Assembly (NCBI GenBank): GCA_030066655.1
Contig: JASJBE010000001.1
Span: 1-64,000, forward strand
From: Woeseiaceae bacterium
GTDB taxonomy: Bacteria > Pseudomonadota > Gammaproteobacteria > Steroidobacterales > Woeseiaceae
Length of the DNA: 64,000 nt
Direction: 5' to 3'
Shown here: positions 30,338 through 46,054 of the stretch, one piece after another
Numbering within the stretch: position 1 is the stretch's first letter
Layout: the number at the start of each line of letters is the position of its first letter
Notes under the pieces: generated by a model
The model's input: the letters and a program-made list of their open reading frames with translations, nothing else
The model's database searches: none
Told to the model about the DNA's origin: nothing
Made by a program: the position numbers and the translations under genes

Positions 30338-30374
30338 CTGGTTGGAGAGGTGTCAGACCCCGGCCTCTATGATG

Positions 30375-31103
30375 TGTGCCTGTCCAACTTAGTCGGGCTA
30401 CAAATAAACTTGCACATTTGTGCCTGTCCAAGTGATGATGTTGCAAGCCGCCTCGGACTTAAGCGATGCATCGAATCCCGGCAAATTCCCGTCAACAGTG
30501 CCTCAACCGTAGAAGGTATCTCTGCGTCGAAGTTGGTTATCGCCCCTTCGATGTGCGCCTGTCCAACTTATTGTTTTTCTACTCACTTTGCCCCCGACCG
30601 AATCGCAAACCGCTATCGAACGCTTCGAGTGCACATTCGAACGGCTGACCGATCCTGCCGATTAACTCGATGCTGTCAGAATCGATTCTCCAGTTCGACA
30701 GAATCGGTTCTCGGAGGGATGAGCATTCCAACACATCGAGCCTACCTTTCCTTGCTTTTTTTGTAGATTCTATAATCCTTAGAATAGACTGCCAGTGCGC
30801 CTTCTTAGTTTCTGAATCAGAATCGGCCGAGTCATCGAGAAGCCGTCGAATATCGGTAGCGACCTGGCCATCGATCGGCAAAAGAACGTAGATTCGTAGG
30901 TTCTTCGCTTGATCGCAACTTAGAAGTGATGCGAGATACCATGAGCGCGGATCTTGAGTCAATGCAAGCGACAAGACATCACCGTCATACCAATCAATCA
31001 TAACAACTTCGAGAAAATCCATGTCAACGGGGTTGAAAAATTGTATTAAACATGGCGGCTGCCTCGGGAGTCACGGGATCTCGATGTGTGCCTGTCCAAG
31101 TGA
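30375..31103 (+). repeat. Four dispersed copies of TGTG(CG)CCTGTCCAA(C/G)T(T/G)A
   Basis: 30375-30391, 30419-30435, 30552-30570 and 31087-31103, all in the same orientation. Confidence 0.85.
30579..31022 (-). CDS. Hypothetical protein flanked by repeat copies
   Basis: 147-aa ORF, AT-richer than surroundings; no recognised family. Confidence 0.5.
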   Translation of the reverse strand: MDFLEVVMIDWYDGDVLSLALTQDPRSWYLASLLSCDQAKNLRIYVLLPIDGQVATDIRRLLDDSADSDSETKKAHWQSILRIIESTKKARKGRLDVLECSSLREPILSNWRIDSDSIELIGRIGQPFECALEAFDSGLRFGRGQSE

Positions 31104-31256
31104 CCACTCCCGAAAGGCCTTTCGAGAGTCAAGTAACTCCACAATACCAGTGTAAAGCCCAAACGCTGCCACAGCGGACAGAAATATGATTGTGAGCGTA
31201 ACGAATGAGAACATTAAACCTATCTCTCCTATTCGAGTTAGCCCTGTGCAACTTGG

Positions 31257-32216
31257 CTATTCTTGAGGTACCCAACGAATCATGGTGTGCCAACGATACG
31301 TCGACTCGATCTCACAAATGCCGTCAGAAAAGCCATATTCTGCCCCACTGCAGTTCGGCACCTCTGCTACGTCGTCTAGGATGTACCAAAGCTTAAAAAC
31401 GGTATTTTCGCGACGGTAGATTCTCTGTGAATAGAGAATAATGGACCCCTCGTAATACGTTACAAGATCTACTTCCGCGGCGGCCATGAGTCTTGGGAAG
31501 ACGGAGTCATCAGCGTACGAAATTCTCTCTACAGAGTCCTCACCTTGCGGCTCGCGAATCAGAACGCTTTCGGCGTCTATGCTACCGACAAAAGTGTATT
31601 CGGAGTCTTGGAAAGCACTGAAGAGGGCTTCTATACTCTTTGAAGAACGAGCTAATTGAACGTCCACCTCATTCAGCAGACTAGGTATGTCCGCGTGGTA
31701 AGTCTCCACTGCCGACTGAACCGTTTCTTGCGGTTGCGACGCGTCGTTAGCCGGTACAGGACCACTCTCGATCTCACGCTCATCTTTTTCGAGAATTACC
31801 CTGGACTGCACACATCTCAACGATATTTCCAGCAGGTTGTAAAAGGCCTCATCTGACAGCTCAACGATTGGCCTACCAGTTTTCTGATCCAGAGTGTCCA
31901 ACTCGGGAACGAGAGCCAATACGTGGGACCAACAATATTCAAACGAGTTCTCAACGTTTGATTTGCACTGAGATTGTTCGAGACCAGAGATATCGAGGAT
32001 TTTCTTGTCGGTACACACAATAGGCTTGATCGCCGCCCGCACGATCCTCTTGTTTATCTGAAGATCACTTACGCTGTCGTTATGATTGGTCGCGTGCGAC
32101 GATAAACAGCCAGTCATCAGGATCGCGAGGGCCGTCGCTCGGACCGCTGCGTGTAACTGATATCGTTCCAATCGCCGTATGGTTTTGGGTCTGCTCGACA
32201 AGATGCCCATTATCAA
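31257..32216 (-). CDS. Hypothetical lipoprotein
   Basis: 319-aa ORF; lipobox-like ALAILMTGCLSS near N-terminus. Confidence 0.6.
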   Translation of the reverse strand: MIMGILSSRPKTIRRLERYQLHAAVRATALAILMTGCLSSHATNHNDSVSDLQINKRIVRAAIKPIVCTDKKILDISGLEQSQCKSNVENSFEYCWSHVLALVPELDTLDQKTGRPIVELSDEAFYNLLEISLRCVQSRVILEKDEREIESGPVPANDASQPQETVQSAVETYHADIPSLLNEVDVQLARSSKSIEALFSAFQDSEYTFVGSIDAESVLIREPQGEDSVERISYADDSVFPRLMAAAEVDLVTYYEGSIILYSQRIYRRENTVFKLWYILDDVAEVPNCSGAEYGFSDGICEIESTYRWHTMIRWVPQE

Positions 32217-33589
32217 GTAGCCGGCGCCGCAGCCATCTCCTTCCTACAAGCCTCGCGCGCGACGCGAATCGCCCACACGTAAGCAACGATGCCGGCGACG
32301 ATGTTCGCCAGCGTGTAGGCGCCGAAGATGCCGGGGATGCCATACAGCTCGCCGCCGACCCACGCGAGCGGCACGTAGAGCAGCAGGATGCGGCCGGTGC
32401 TGACCCAGACGCCGGGCATCGGGTGGCCGAGGCCGTTAAAGGCCGCGTTCATGACCATGACCATGCCGTAGCTCGCGTAGCTGATCGGCACGATCCACAG
32501 GAACAGCTTCGTGACCTCCATGACGCTTTCCGAGTCCGTGAACCAGCCCGGGATCGTCCAGGACAGCGCGGCGAGCAGCACGGTGATCGCCGCGCCGATG
32601 CCGATGCTGGCCAGCGTGCACAGCTTCAGTGATTCGATGATGCGGTCTTCCTTGACGGCCGACAGGTTCTGGCCGACGAAGGGTCCGATGATCGATGACA
32701 GCGCGTAGAACACGACGAGCACCATCGACTCGATACGGCCCGCGACGGCGAAACCGGCCACCGCGTCCGGGCCGAAGCGCGCGAGCATCGCGGTCACGAG
32801 CGTCGCACCCAGCGGCACGATGACGTTCGTGCCGGCCGCCGGTATGCCGACGTGCATGATGTCGCGCGACGAGCGGGAAAACTCCTTCGAATGCGGCCGC
32901 TCAAACGTCAGCAGGTCGGCCTTCTTCAGGTAGTAGACCGTCAACAGGAAAATGATGATGCGTGCAATGAGCGCCGCATAGGCGGCACCGTTCAGCCCGA
33001 GGGCCGGTATCGGGCCGACGCCGAAGATCAGGATCGGGTCCAGCACGACGTTCAACACCGCACCGCCGACCATCAGCTTGCCGGGCAGCACCGTGTCGCC
33101 GGTGGCACGCATGCTGGCCATGCCGACCATGCCGACGACGATGAACGGGATGCCGAGGTACATGATCGTCATGAACTCGCTGATCATCGGCAGCATGTCG
33201 TCGGGGGCGCCCAGTGCGCGGAACAACGGGTCGATGGTCGCTACGCCGAGCACGGCGATAAGCAACGTTAGCGCAAAAGACAGGATCAGGCTGTCCGTCG
33301 ACAGCCGGCGGGCGCGGATATGATCGTCGCGACCGATAGCCCTGGCGACGACCGATGACGTTCCGGCACCGAGCCCGATCGCGACACTGATGACCATCAT
33401 GATGATCGGGAAGCCGAAGCCGAAGGCGGCCAGCTCTTCCGTACCGATCTGGCCAATGAACCAGGTATCGATCAGGCTCTGCGCCATCAGCGTCGAGATA
33501 CCGAACAGCACGGGAATCGTCATGTCGACGAGATGTCGACCGACAGGTCCCTCGGTCAGTCGTGGCCGCTTGCTGTTCACTCGGCGCAC
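32213..33589 (-). CDS. MATE family efflux transporter
   Basis: 12-TM, LVDMTIPVLFGISTLMAQSLIDTWFIGQIGTEELAAFGFGFPI. Confidence 0.9.
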   Translation of the reverse strand: MRRVNSKRPRLTEGPVGRHLVDMTIPVLFGISTLMAQSLIDTWFIGQIGTEELAAFGFGFPIIMMVISVAIGLGAGTSSVVARAIGRDDHIRARRLSTDSLILSFALTLLIAVLGVATIDPLFRALGAPDDMLPMISEFMTIMYLGIPFIVVGMVGMASMRATGDTVLPGKLMVGGAVLNVVLDPILIFGVGPIPALGLNGAAYAALIARIIIFLLTVYYLKKADLLTFERPHSKEFSRSSRDIMHVGIPAAGTNVIVPLGATLVTAMLARFGPDAVAGFAVAGRIESMVLVVFYALSSIIGPFVGQNLSAVKEDRIIESLKLCTLASIGIGAAITVLLAALSWTIPGWFTDSESVMEVTKLFLWIVPISYASYGMVMVMNAAFNGLGHPMPGVWVSTGRILLLYVPLAWVGGELYGIPGIFGAYTLANIVAGIVAYVWAIRVAREACRKEMAAAPAT

Positions 33590-33615
33590 TATGGACTAGC
33601 TTTGAGGCCGCCGCA

Positions 33616-33990
33616 ATGCGCTATGATCACTTCGCAACTGCCAGGGACCGGGACGTGAAGACACAGCACGAGATCATTATCGACGCGCCGCGCGATGCCG
33701 TCTGGCAGGCCTTCGCGACGGGCGCAGACGTCGCTGTGATCGACGAGATAACCGAACAACGCAAACCGGACTTCCTCGCAGGCACCGCCGTGATCCGCGG
33801 CGGCCGTGCCATCGTCGTCGGACACTTCGCCGACCACGGCGACTCGGCGACCCGCGTGACGGTTTATGCCAACCGCTTCTTCAAGGGCGTCGCGAAACTG
33901 ACGTCGGTCGTCAGGGGAGACGCCCTGAAAAAAGACATCGACCAGAAGCTCGACCGGCTGAAGCTCGCCATCGAGACGGAGCGCTCATGA
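33616..33990 (+). CDS. SRPBCC-like protein
   Basis: HEIIIDAPRDAVWQAFATGADVAVIDEI; start uncertain (33616 or GTG 33655). Confidence 0.5.
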   Translation: MRYDHFATARDRDVKTQHEIIIDAPRDAVWQAFATGADVAVIDEITEQRKPDFLAGTAVIRGGRAIVVGHFADHGDSATRVTVYANRFFKGVAKLTSVVRGDALKKDIDQKLDRLKLAIETERS

Positions 33991-34529
33991 GCTGGAAGAA
34001 ACTGTCGTCGAAAGTCGTCTTCGATAACCCGTGGATGACGGTGCTCGAGGATCACGTCATCAACCCCGGCGGCGGCGAGAACCAGTATGGCCACGTGCAC
34101 TTCAAGAACCGGGCAATTGCGATCCTGCCATTAGACGACGCCGACAACACGTGGCTGGTCGGACAACAACGCTACACACTGGATGACTACTCGTGGGAGT
34201 TGCCGATGGGCGGCGGCCCGCTCGATGAAGACCCGCTCATGGCAGCGAAGCGCGAGCTCAAAGAAGAGACCGGGCTGACAGCCAACGAGTGGCGCCAGGT
34301 CATGACACTGCACCTGAGCAACTCGATCACCGATGAAGTCGGCTACGTGTTTATTGCGAAAGACCTCAGGCAGGGCAACACAGACTTCGAGGAGACCGAG
34401 GACCTGCTCGTGAAAAAACTGCCGCTCGAGGATGCCATCGCGATGGCGATGGATGGCCGCATCACCGATGCCATGAGCGTCGCCGCGCTGCTTCACGTCA
34501 ATGCGATCAGAGCAGCTTCCTCAAGGTGA
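33987..34529 (+). CDS. NUDIX hydrolase
   Basis: Nudix box: GGGPLDEDPLMAAKRELKEETGLTANEW. Confidence 0.9.
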   Translation: MSWKKLSSKVVFDNPWMTVLEDHVINPGGGENQYGHVHFKNRAIAILPLDDADNTWLVGQQRYTLDDYSWELPMGGGPLDEDPLMAAKRELKEETGLTANEWRQVMTLHLSNSITDEVGYVFIAKDLRQGNTDFEETEDLLVKKLPLEDAIAMAMDGRITDAMSVAALLHVNAIRAASSR

Positions 34530-35082
34530 CGACGTAGCGCATCGGCCCGCCCGGATCGATCGCATCAAACGGATAACAGGTAACAAGACTTAAGAAAGCG
34601 TCGTCCGTGTCCAGCGTCAGGGCGCCGCGACGCGAGTCGACGACGTGACCGCCGATGACCTCGTAGAGGTACTGTGATCCGCTCGGCCGCTCGACAATCA
34701 TCGTGTCCCCAACCTCGACATCTCGTAAGAACTGGAAGTGCGTGTCTCGGTGGCCGGCGATGACAGCATTGCCAACATCGCCGGGCAGCGCGCTCGCGCT
34801 CAGGTGACCCGGGCCAAAGGCGAGCGTCCGCCCGGAGCCGCCAGAGAGCACGATCAGGTCAACCCGGCCGGAGTCCGCCATCAGTCTCGCTACCGGATGG
34901 GTGTCGGCCCACGGCCACGGCCGGGCATCCAGGTCGCCGTCGCCCGCCCGATCCCAGGCGCGCTGCATCAGATCCTGCGCCAGCCACGCCTTCGCCGGAA
35001 TGTAGGCGCTCTGGCCGAGCTGCCAGAACCCGAGACATAGGAGGCAGCTCACGAGCCCGTACCGCTTAAGCCAGCTGCGCAC
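34507..35082 (-). CDS. Class GN sortase
   Basis: GNAVIAGHRDTHFQFLRDVEVGDTM; catalytic LSLVTCYPFDAIDPGGPMRYVV; GTG start within longer ORF; overlaps target-gene stop. Confidence 0.9.
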   Translation of the reverse strand: MRSWLKRYGLVSCLLCLGFWQLGQSAYIPAKAWLAQDLMQRAWDRAGDGDLDARPWPWADTHPVARLMADSGRVDLIVLSGGSGRTLAFGPGHLSASALPGDVGNAVIAGHRDTHFQFLRDVEVGDTMIVERPSGSQYLYEVIGGHVVDSRRGALTLDTDDAFLSLVTCYPFDAIDPGGPMRYVVTLRKLL

Positions 35083-37162
35083 GACGACGCCTCTGATACA
35101 TGAAAGTGAGTGCGGCCAGCAGCAGGAACACCGCCGCCTGCAGCCTGAGCGCCGCAGCCGGCGTGGCCGTCGCGGGGAAGCCAAAGATCGCGTTAGCGCT
35201 CTGGCCGTGCGGCATCAGGTTGGGCACCTGGTCTTTCAGCAAAGGAGAACCGGTCGGACGAACCGGCGTCTTGTCGACAGCCACGAGGCTCGTGTGTTGG
35301 CTGACGATGTGATGCGTCATCGCCGTCTCCACAATGCTCGCGCGTATCTCATCGGGGTTCGCTCCGCGACGTGCTGCATCCGACAACTCCGCAATACGCG
35401 CGCGTGCCCACAGCGCGCCAACGCCGAGCGCGCTGTGATCGTCGGTGACCGGGAGCTCGGTCGTCCAGGTTTCTCCTGAAATGTTGCCGGTAATGCTGAT
35501 CGACTCACCCATCGGGAAGGGCTTGTCGGTGCGAACGCGCACTGACACCGGCTCGCCCTGATAGAGATCGGGCACGCGAGAGGGATAGGCATCGACGCCG
35601 GCCGGCCAGTCAATCTGTATGTCGGTCATCTGCGGCGCTTCGAGCTTGCTAAACAGCCGGTCCATCTTCTCGCCGACCTCGTGCATGGCCGAGATGATCG
35701 TGAACGTCCCGCGACCGAGCTCGGCCGACTTGCGCATGAACCAGCTGTTGGGTGCGGAGCCTATGCCGACCGTGAACAGCCTTGACGCACCCAGCCGCTG
35801 CTCGATGACTCGGTACAGCGCGTCCTCATTGCCAACGCTGCCGTCGGTGATGAAGATCACCTGTTTGAGATGAGTCTCCGTCGCGGGTGAGTTCAAAGCG
35901 AACTGCAACGCCGGCATCATCTCGGTTCCGCCGTTGGCATTGAGTCTCGCTACGAAGGTCTGTGCCCGGGTCAGGTTAGACGTGCTCGCATCGACACTGG
36001 CGTTGAACAATGTGCGCATCGACGAGTTGAACTCGATGACGTTGAAGCGATCGCCCGGCAGCAAACGCGTGAGCGCGCGGCCGAGTGCATCTTTCGCCTG
36101 GTTGATCGACGTTCCGTGCATCGAGCCCGACGTGTCGATAATGAAGACGGTTTCGCGCGGCATGCGCAGCGGCGCGACTCGTCCCTCGACGGGCGGCATC
36201 AGCATCAACAGGTAGTAGCTCTTCCCTGCGATGATCTCCGAAAAACTCATCGCCCTCGGCTTAGCATCGGCGAGCGGGCACCAGACCAGTTCGAAGTCAT
36301 GGTCCAGCTGCGTGTCCGGATCATCCAGCGAGACGGCGTATCGGCCGGCCTCCTCAGTGATGCTGACCGGGTGATAGCGGCTCGCGATGAGGTCCAGCGG
36401 GACGCCGGCATTGACGAAAACATCGAGAGAGACCCGGTGTTCAGTGGAGCGCTGGACCATAGGCGGCGAGATCAGCGACGCGTCGATCACCTCGGTCGTG
36501 TCGGCCGACCAGCCGCTGCCCTTCCGGTCAGCCAGTGGCGTACCGGGCATGTAGCGCGGCGTCAGCGTCATCGGGAATCGCAGACTGAATGTCCCGGCGT
36601 CATAACGGGCCTCTTCGAGGTATTCGATCTCGACGGTGACCGCCTCGCCGGGTGCGATGTTCGCAACCGCCGTCGTGAACAGGTTGGCGCGCTGCTGCTC
36701 GACAAGCGTGGTCTTCTTGCCTTCCGCTTTCGCCTTCTCGTAGGCCTTGCGGGCTTTCTGCTTCTCCTGGATCTCACCCTCGATAAGCCGTTCGCCGACC
36801 CTGAGACGCATGTGGTCGACGGCGGCGTCCTCGGGCAGCGGAAAGACGTAGATGCCCTCGGCCCAGTCAGTCCCCGTGTTCCGGAACTGCTGCTGAACCT
36901 TGACCCGCATGACCAGCCCATTGACGGTGATGTCAACGTCCGTGTTCAGCGTCGTTGCCGCGTGGTAGCCATCGCGCATCTTCAAGAGCAGGCCGCCGGA
37001 TTTCATCTCGTTCGGGTTGACCGTCTCGGCGTCCGCGTGGAATGACATCAGGATCAGAACCCACAGCGCCGCCACCATAGTCCACGGTGAGTGCTTTTTT
37101 CTTAAGGGCTTCGCAGTGTCCAGGCGACCGACCGGCGGATGCCATGACTTGTTGTTGTGCAT
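35066..37162 (-). CDS. Marine proteobacterial sortase target protein (VIT + vWA domains)
   Basis: VIT-like N-half; vWA MIDAS ETVFIIDTSGSMHGTS; C-terminal PATATP motif, hydrophobic helix, RRRR tail. Confidence 0.93.
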   Translation of the reverse strand: MHNNKSWHPPVGRLDTAKPLRKKHSPWTMVAALWVLILMSFHADAETVNPNEMKSGGLLLKMRDGYHAATTLNTDVDITVNGLVMRVKVQQQFRNTGTDWAEGIYVFPLPEDAAVDHMRLRVGERLIEGEIQEKQKARKAYEKAKAEGKKTTLVEQQRANLFTTAVANIAPGEAVTVEIEYLEEARYDAGTFSLRFPMTLTPRYMPGTPLADRKGSGWSADTTEVIDASLISPPMVQRSTEHRVSLDVFVNAGVPLDLIASRYHPVSITEEAGRYAVSLDDPDTQLDHDFELVWCPLADAKPRAMSFSEIIAGKSYYLLMLMPPVEGRVAPLRMPRETVFIIDTSGSMHGTSINQAKDALGRALTRLLPGDRFNVIEFNSSMRTLFNASVDASTSNLTRAQTFVARLNANGGTEMMPALQFALNSPATETHLKQVIFITDGSVGNEDALYRVIEQRLGASRLFTVGIGSAPNSWFMRKSAELGRGTFTIISAMHEVGEKMDRLFSKLEAPQMTDIQIDWPAGVDAYPSRVPDLYQGEPVSVRVRTDKPFPMGESISITGNISGETWTTELPVTDDHSALGVGALWARARIAELSDAARRGANPDEIRASIVETAMTHHIVSQHTSLVAVDKTPVRPTGSPLLKDQVPNLMPHGQSANAIFGFPATATPAAALRLQAAVFLLLAALTFMYQRRRRAQLA

Positions 37163-37199
37163 TGTTGTCCTCCCGTTTGCTTATGGCTTATTGCAACGG

Positions 37200-37262
37200 G
37201 GCAATGCGCTTCCGGCGGGGTCGCTGCATGGCAATGCGCTGGCACAATGTGGCAAATTGTGC
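37200..37262. promoter_or_regulatory. Candidate operator region of the dedicated sortase system
   Basis: Direct repeats GGCAATGCGCT at 37200-37210 and 37230-37240; palindrome GCACAAT-N7-ATTGTGC at 37242-37262. Confidence 0.55.
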
Positions 37263-37344
37263 GGGTTTGAGACATACGGCCGAATGACAGGTATGTTGCC
37301 GCTGTAGACGAGGGCCTGTTAGCCCTAACTAGCGGACACGGGAC

Positions 37345-38037
37345 ATGGCAAAACGAATAGCGATCATCGAAGACGAGGCGGCGATCCGCGCAAACTACTC
37401 GGCGGCGTTCTCGCGTGAGGGTTACGAGGTCATAGGCTTTGATGCGAGGGAGCCGGCGCTGAATGCCTTTGCGTCGCGCCTCCCCGATCTCGTCGTCATC
37501 GACGTCAACCTGAAGAACGACATCGAAGGCGGCTTCGAACTGTGCCGGGAGCTGCGCGCGCGCTCGGCGGACCTGCCGATCATCTTCCTGACGGCCCGCG
37601 ACAGCGAGTTTGACGCCGTTTCAGGGCTGAGGCTCGGTGCGGACGACTATTTGACGAAAGACATCAGCCTGCCGCACCTGATGGCGCGCGTGGCCGCTCT
37701 TTTCCGACGGCTGGACGCGATGCAACAGCCGCAGGGACAGGAATCGACGATACGGCGCGGCGAACTGGAGATCGACACCGACCGGATGATCGTCTCGTGG
37801 AAGAGTGAGCCGGTAGGCCTGACCCTGACCGAGTTCTGGCTCGTGCACGCGATGGCCCGCTACCCCGGGCACGTCAAGAACCGGCAGCAGCTCATGGACG
37901 CGGCGCAGGCGGTCCTCGACGACAACACGATCACGTCCCACATCAAGCGCATACGTCGCAAGTTCGCCGCGGTCGACGACAGCTTCGACGCGATCGAGAC
38001 CGTGTACGGCATGGGATATCGCTGGCTCGGCGAATAA
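37345..38037 (+). CDS. pdsR: Proteobacterial dedicated sortase system response regulator
   Basis: OmpR-type receiver IAIIEDEAAIRANYSAAFSREGYEV + winged helix; divergent from sortase target. Confidence 0.88.
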   Translation: MAKRIAIIEDEAAIRANYSAAFSREGYEVIGFDAREPALNAFASRLPDLVVIDVNLKNDIEGGFELCRELRARSADLPIIFLTARDSEFDAVSGLRLGADDYLTKDISLPHLMARVAALFRRLDAMQQPQGQESTIRRGELEIDTDRMIVSWKSEPVGLTLTEFWLVHAMARYPGHVKNRQQLMDAAQAVLDDNTITSHIKRIRRKFAAVDDSFDAIETVYGMGYRWLGE

Positions 38038-38043
38038 CGCACG

Positions 38044-40137
38044 ATGAACCTCAAACGGCAGCTACTCCTCGTCAGCCTGTTGACGCTCGTGCTGCCGTGG
38101 GCCGGCTGCGAATTCATCTCGGAAACGGAGTCCGCGCTCCGGGCGGGACAACAGCAGATGCTGTCCGGCACGGCGCGTGCCATCGCGGAGTCGCTACAGC
38201 AATACGGCGAGGACTTCCCGCGGCCGAGCAGCGCGCCGGAGCATATCCTCGGCGCCCGCCTGTATGCCCATGCGCTGACCCGGGAGCCGACGCTCGACGG
38301 CTATTTCGACGACTGGGCGCTGTCGGAATCGAGCCTCGAGTCCATGCGCGGCATTGGCGGGTCGATCGTCTATGCGGCCGGCACGCGGGACGAGCAACTT
38401 TACGTATACATAAGCGTTACCGACACGAGCGTGGTCTACGCCGAGCGCGCAGGCGCGGCGCTGGACGACGGCCCGCCGTACTCGGATCGCGTCAGCATCA
38501 TCAGCAGCAGCCCGCCTTATTTGAATGAACGCATCGAGTTCGCGCCCGAAGCGCCCGGCAACGTCGTCGCGTACCGGGAAACGGCGTTTGGCATCGCCGC
38601 CGAGCCAACGATCCAGGCCACCTGGCAGGACGTGCCCCGTGGCTACCAATTGGAAGCTCGCATACCGTTGAGCATCCTCGGCACGCATGTCGGCCTCATC
38701 ATCGGCGATACCCCGGAACCCGCTTCACCGCCGGTCAGGAGTTCGAATTTCGCGTCGCAGCTGCCGGGCAGGCTGGCAACCATCCAGCCGGACCTTCAGT
38801 CCGTCGTCGGTGATCTGATTCAGCCCGGCATGCGGCTTCTGCTGACGGATGCCGAAGGCTGGCGTATTGCTAACGTTGGCGAGCTCCAGACGCGAGCCCG
38901 GCCGACCGGCGATGCCGTGTCCGCGTGGCTTCGCTTTACCTATGACGCGCTCGTTGAGAAGGGAACCGACGCTCGCCTGTCCGAACCCGCCGCGTCGGGC
39001 CGTGAGCAGCAACCCTATATTCAAAGCGCGCTCGCGGGCGAGACGGCCGCGGGCTGGTACCGAAGCGCGGGTAGCGGGTCGGCGGTCGTCGCCGTCGCTG
39101 TCCCCGTTGACTTGGGCGACGCCGTCGTCGGCGCCGTCGTGCTCCAGCAGGGCACGGAAGAGATCTTGAGCCTGACGAACCAGGGACTGGCTCGCCTGCT
39201 GAACATTACGCTTCTGACAACCGTCGTCGTCGCAGCGGTACTGCTCGGCTACGCCACCTGGCTGTCGCGGCGTATTCGTCGCCTGAGCTTTGCGGCCGAC
39301 GACGCTCTCGACAGCCAGACGCATGACGGCGAGTTTCGGCTGCCGAGCCACGATGCGAGTGACGAACTCGGCGACCTGTCGCGACGCTTCTCGTTTGTGC
39401 TTCAACAGATCAGCGAATACAACGAGTACCTTCGAACGCTGGCCTCGAAGCTCTCGCACGAGTTGCGGACACCGCTCGCGATTGTGACGTCGTCGCTCGA
39501 GAACCTCGAGCACGAGCAGCTCAACGAGGCGTCCGCCCGCTACACGGCAAGAGCAAAAGACGGTGCGGATCGGCTGCGGAAGATATTGGGCGCGATGAGC
39601 GAGGCGAATCGCGTCGAGGAGCTGGTCCGCAATGCCGATGCCGAGGTCTTCGATTTAAAGAAGGTCGTCGGCCAGGCTGTCAGCGCCTATGCCGGTGTAT
39701 TCCCGGAGCGGCGCTTCCTGTTCAAACCCGGCCCCGTTGACATACACGTACTGGCAGCGCCCGAACTGATCGTGCAGATGCTCGACAAGCTGGTCGACAA
39801 CGCCGTCGACTTCAGTCAGCCCGACGACGAGATTGTTGTCCGGCTGTCGACGAGCGACGACGAGGTCGACCTGTCCGTCACGAATCCCGGGCCGCCGCTG
39901 CCGGAGACGATGCGCACGCAGCTATTCGATTCGCTGGTCTCGGTTCGAAGCGAACAGGATGACCATCACCTGGGACTGGGCCTGTTCATCGCCCGGCTGA
40001 TCGCCGAGGGACACGACGGTCGGATCCGCGCCGACAATGTCGACGACGGCGTCTGCTTTACGGTGACGCTGCCGACACGGCAGGACGCGCCAGGCGGGAG
40101 TGGTGAATCAGCCGGTAGCCCGCCACGCCAGGGATAG
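38044..40137 (+). CDS. pdsS: Proteobacterial dedicated sortase system histidine kinase
   Basis: Periplasmic sensor, TM, HAMP-like, H-box KLSHELRTPLAIVTSSLENL, HATPase; adjacent to response regulator. Confidence 0.88.
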   Translation: MNLKRQLLLVSLLTLVLPWAGCEFISETESALRAGQQQMLSGTARAIAESLQQYGEDFPRPSSAPEHILGARLYAHALTREPTLDGYFDDWALSESSLESMRGIGGSIVYAAGTRDEQLYVYISVTDTSVVYAERAGAALDDGPPYSDRVSIISSSPPYLNERIEFAPEAPGNVVAYRETAFGIAAEPTIQATWQDVPRGYQLEARIPLSILGTHVGLIIGDTPEPASPPVRSSNFASQLPGRLATIQPDLQSVVGDLIQPGMRLLLTDAEGWRIANVGELQTRARPTGDAVSAWLRFTYDALVEKGTDARLSEPAASGREQQPYIQSALAGETAAGWYRSAGSGSAVVAVAVPVDLGDAVVGAVVLQQGTEEILSLTNQGLARLLNITLLTTVVVAAVLLGYATWLSRRIRRLSFAADDALDSQTHDGEFRLPSHDASDELGDLSRRFSFVLQQISEYNEYLRTLASKLSHELRTPLAIVTSSLENLEHEQLNEASARYTARAKDGADRLRKILGAMSEANRVEELVRNADAEVFDLKKVVGQAVSAYAGVFPERRFLFKPGPVDIHVLAAPELIVQMLDKLVDNAVDFSQPDDEIVVRLSTSDDEVDLSVTNPGPPLPETMRTQLFDSLVSVRSEQDDHHLGLGLFIARLIAEGHDGRIRADNVDDGVCFTVTLPTRQDAPGGSGESAGSPPRQG

Positions 40138-40166
40138 GACCGGCAGGCGAACCGGCCGGCCATGAA

Positions 40167-46054
<5,888 letters not shown>

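Noticed and set aside
30093-30446. 117-aa minus-strand ORF
   Set aside because: Overlaps the EamA gene and repeats; no coding signature.
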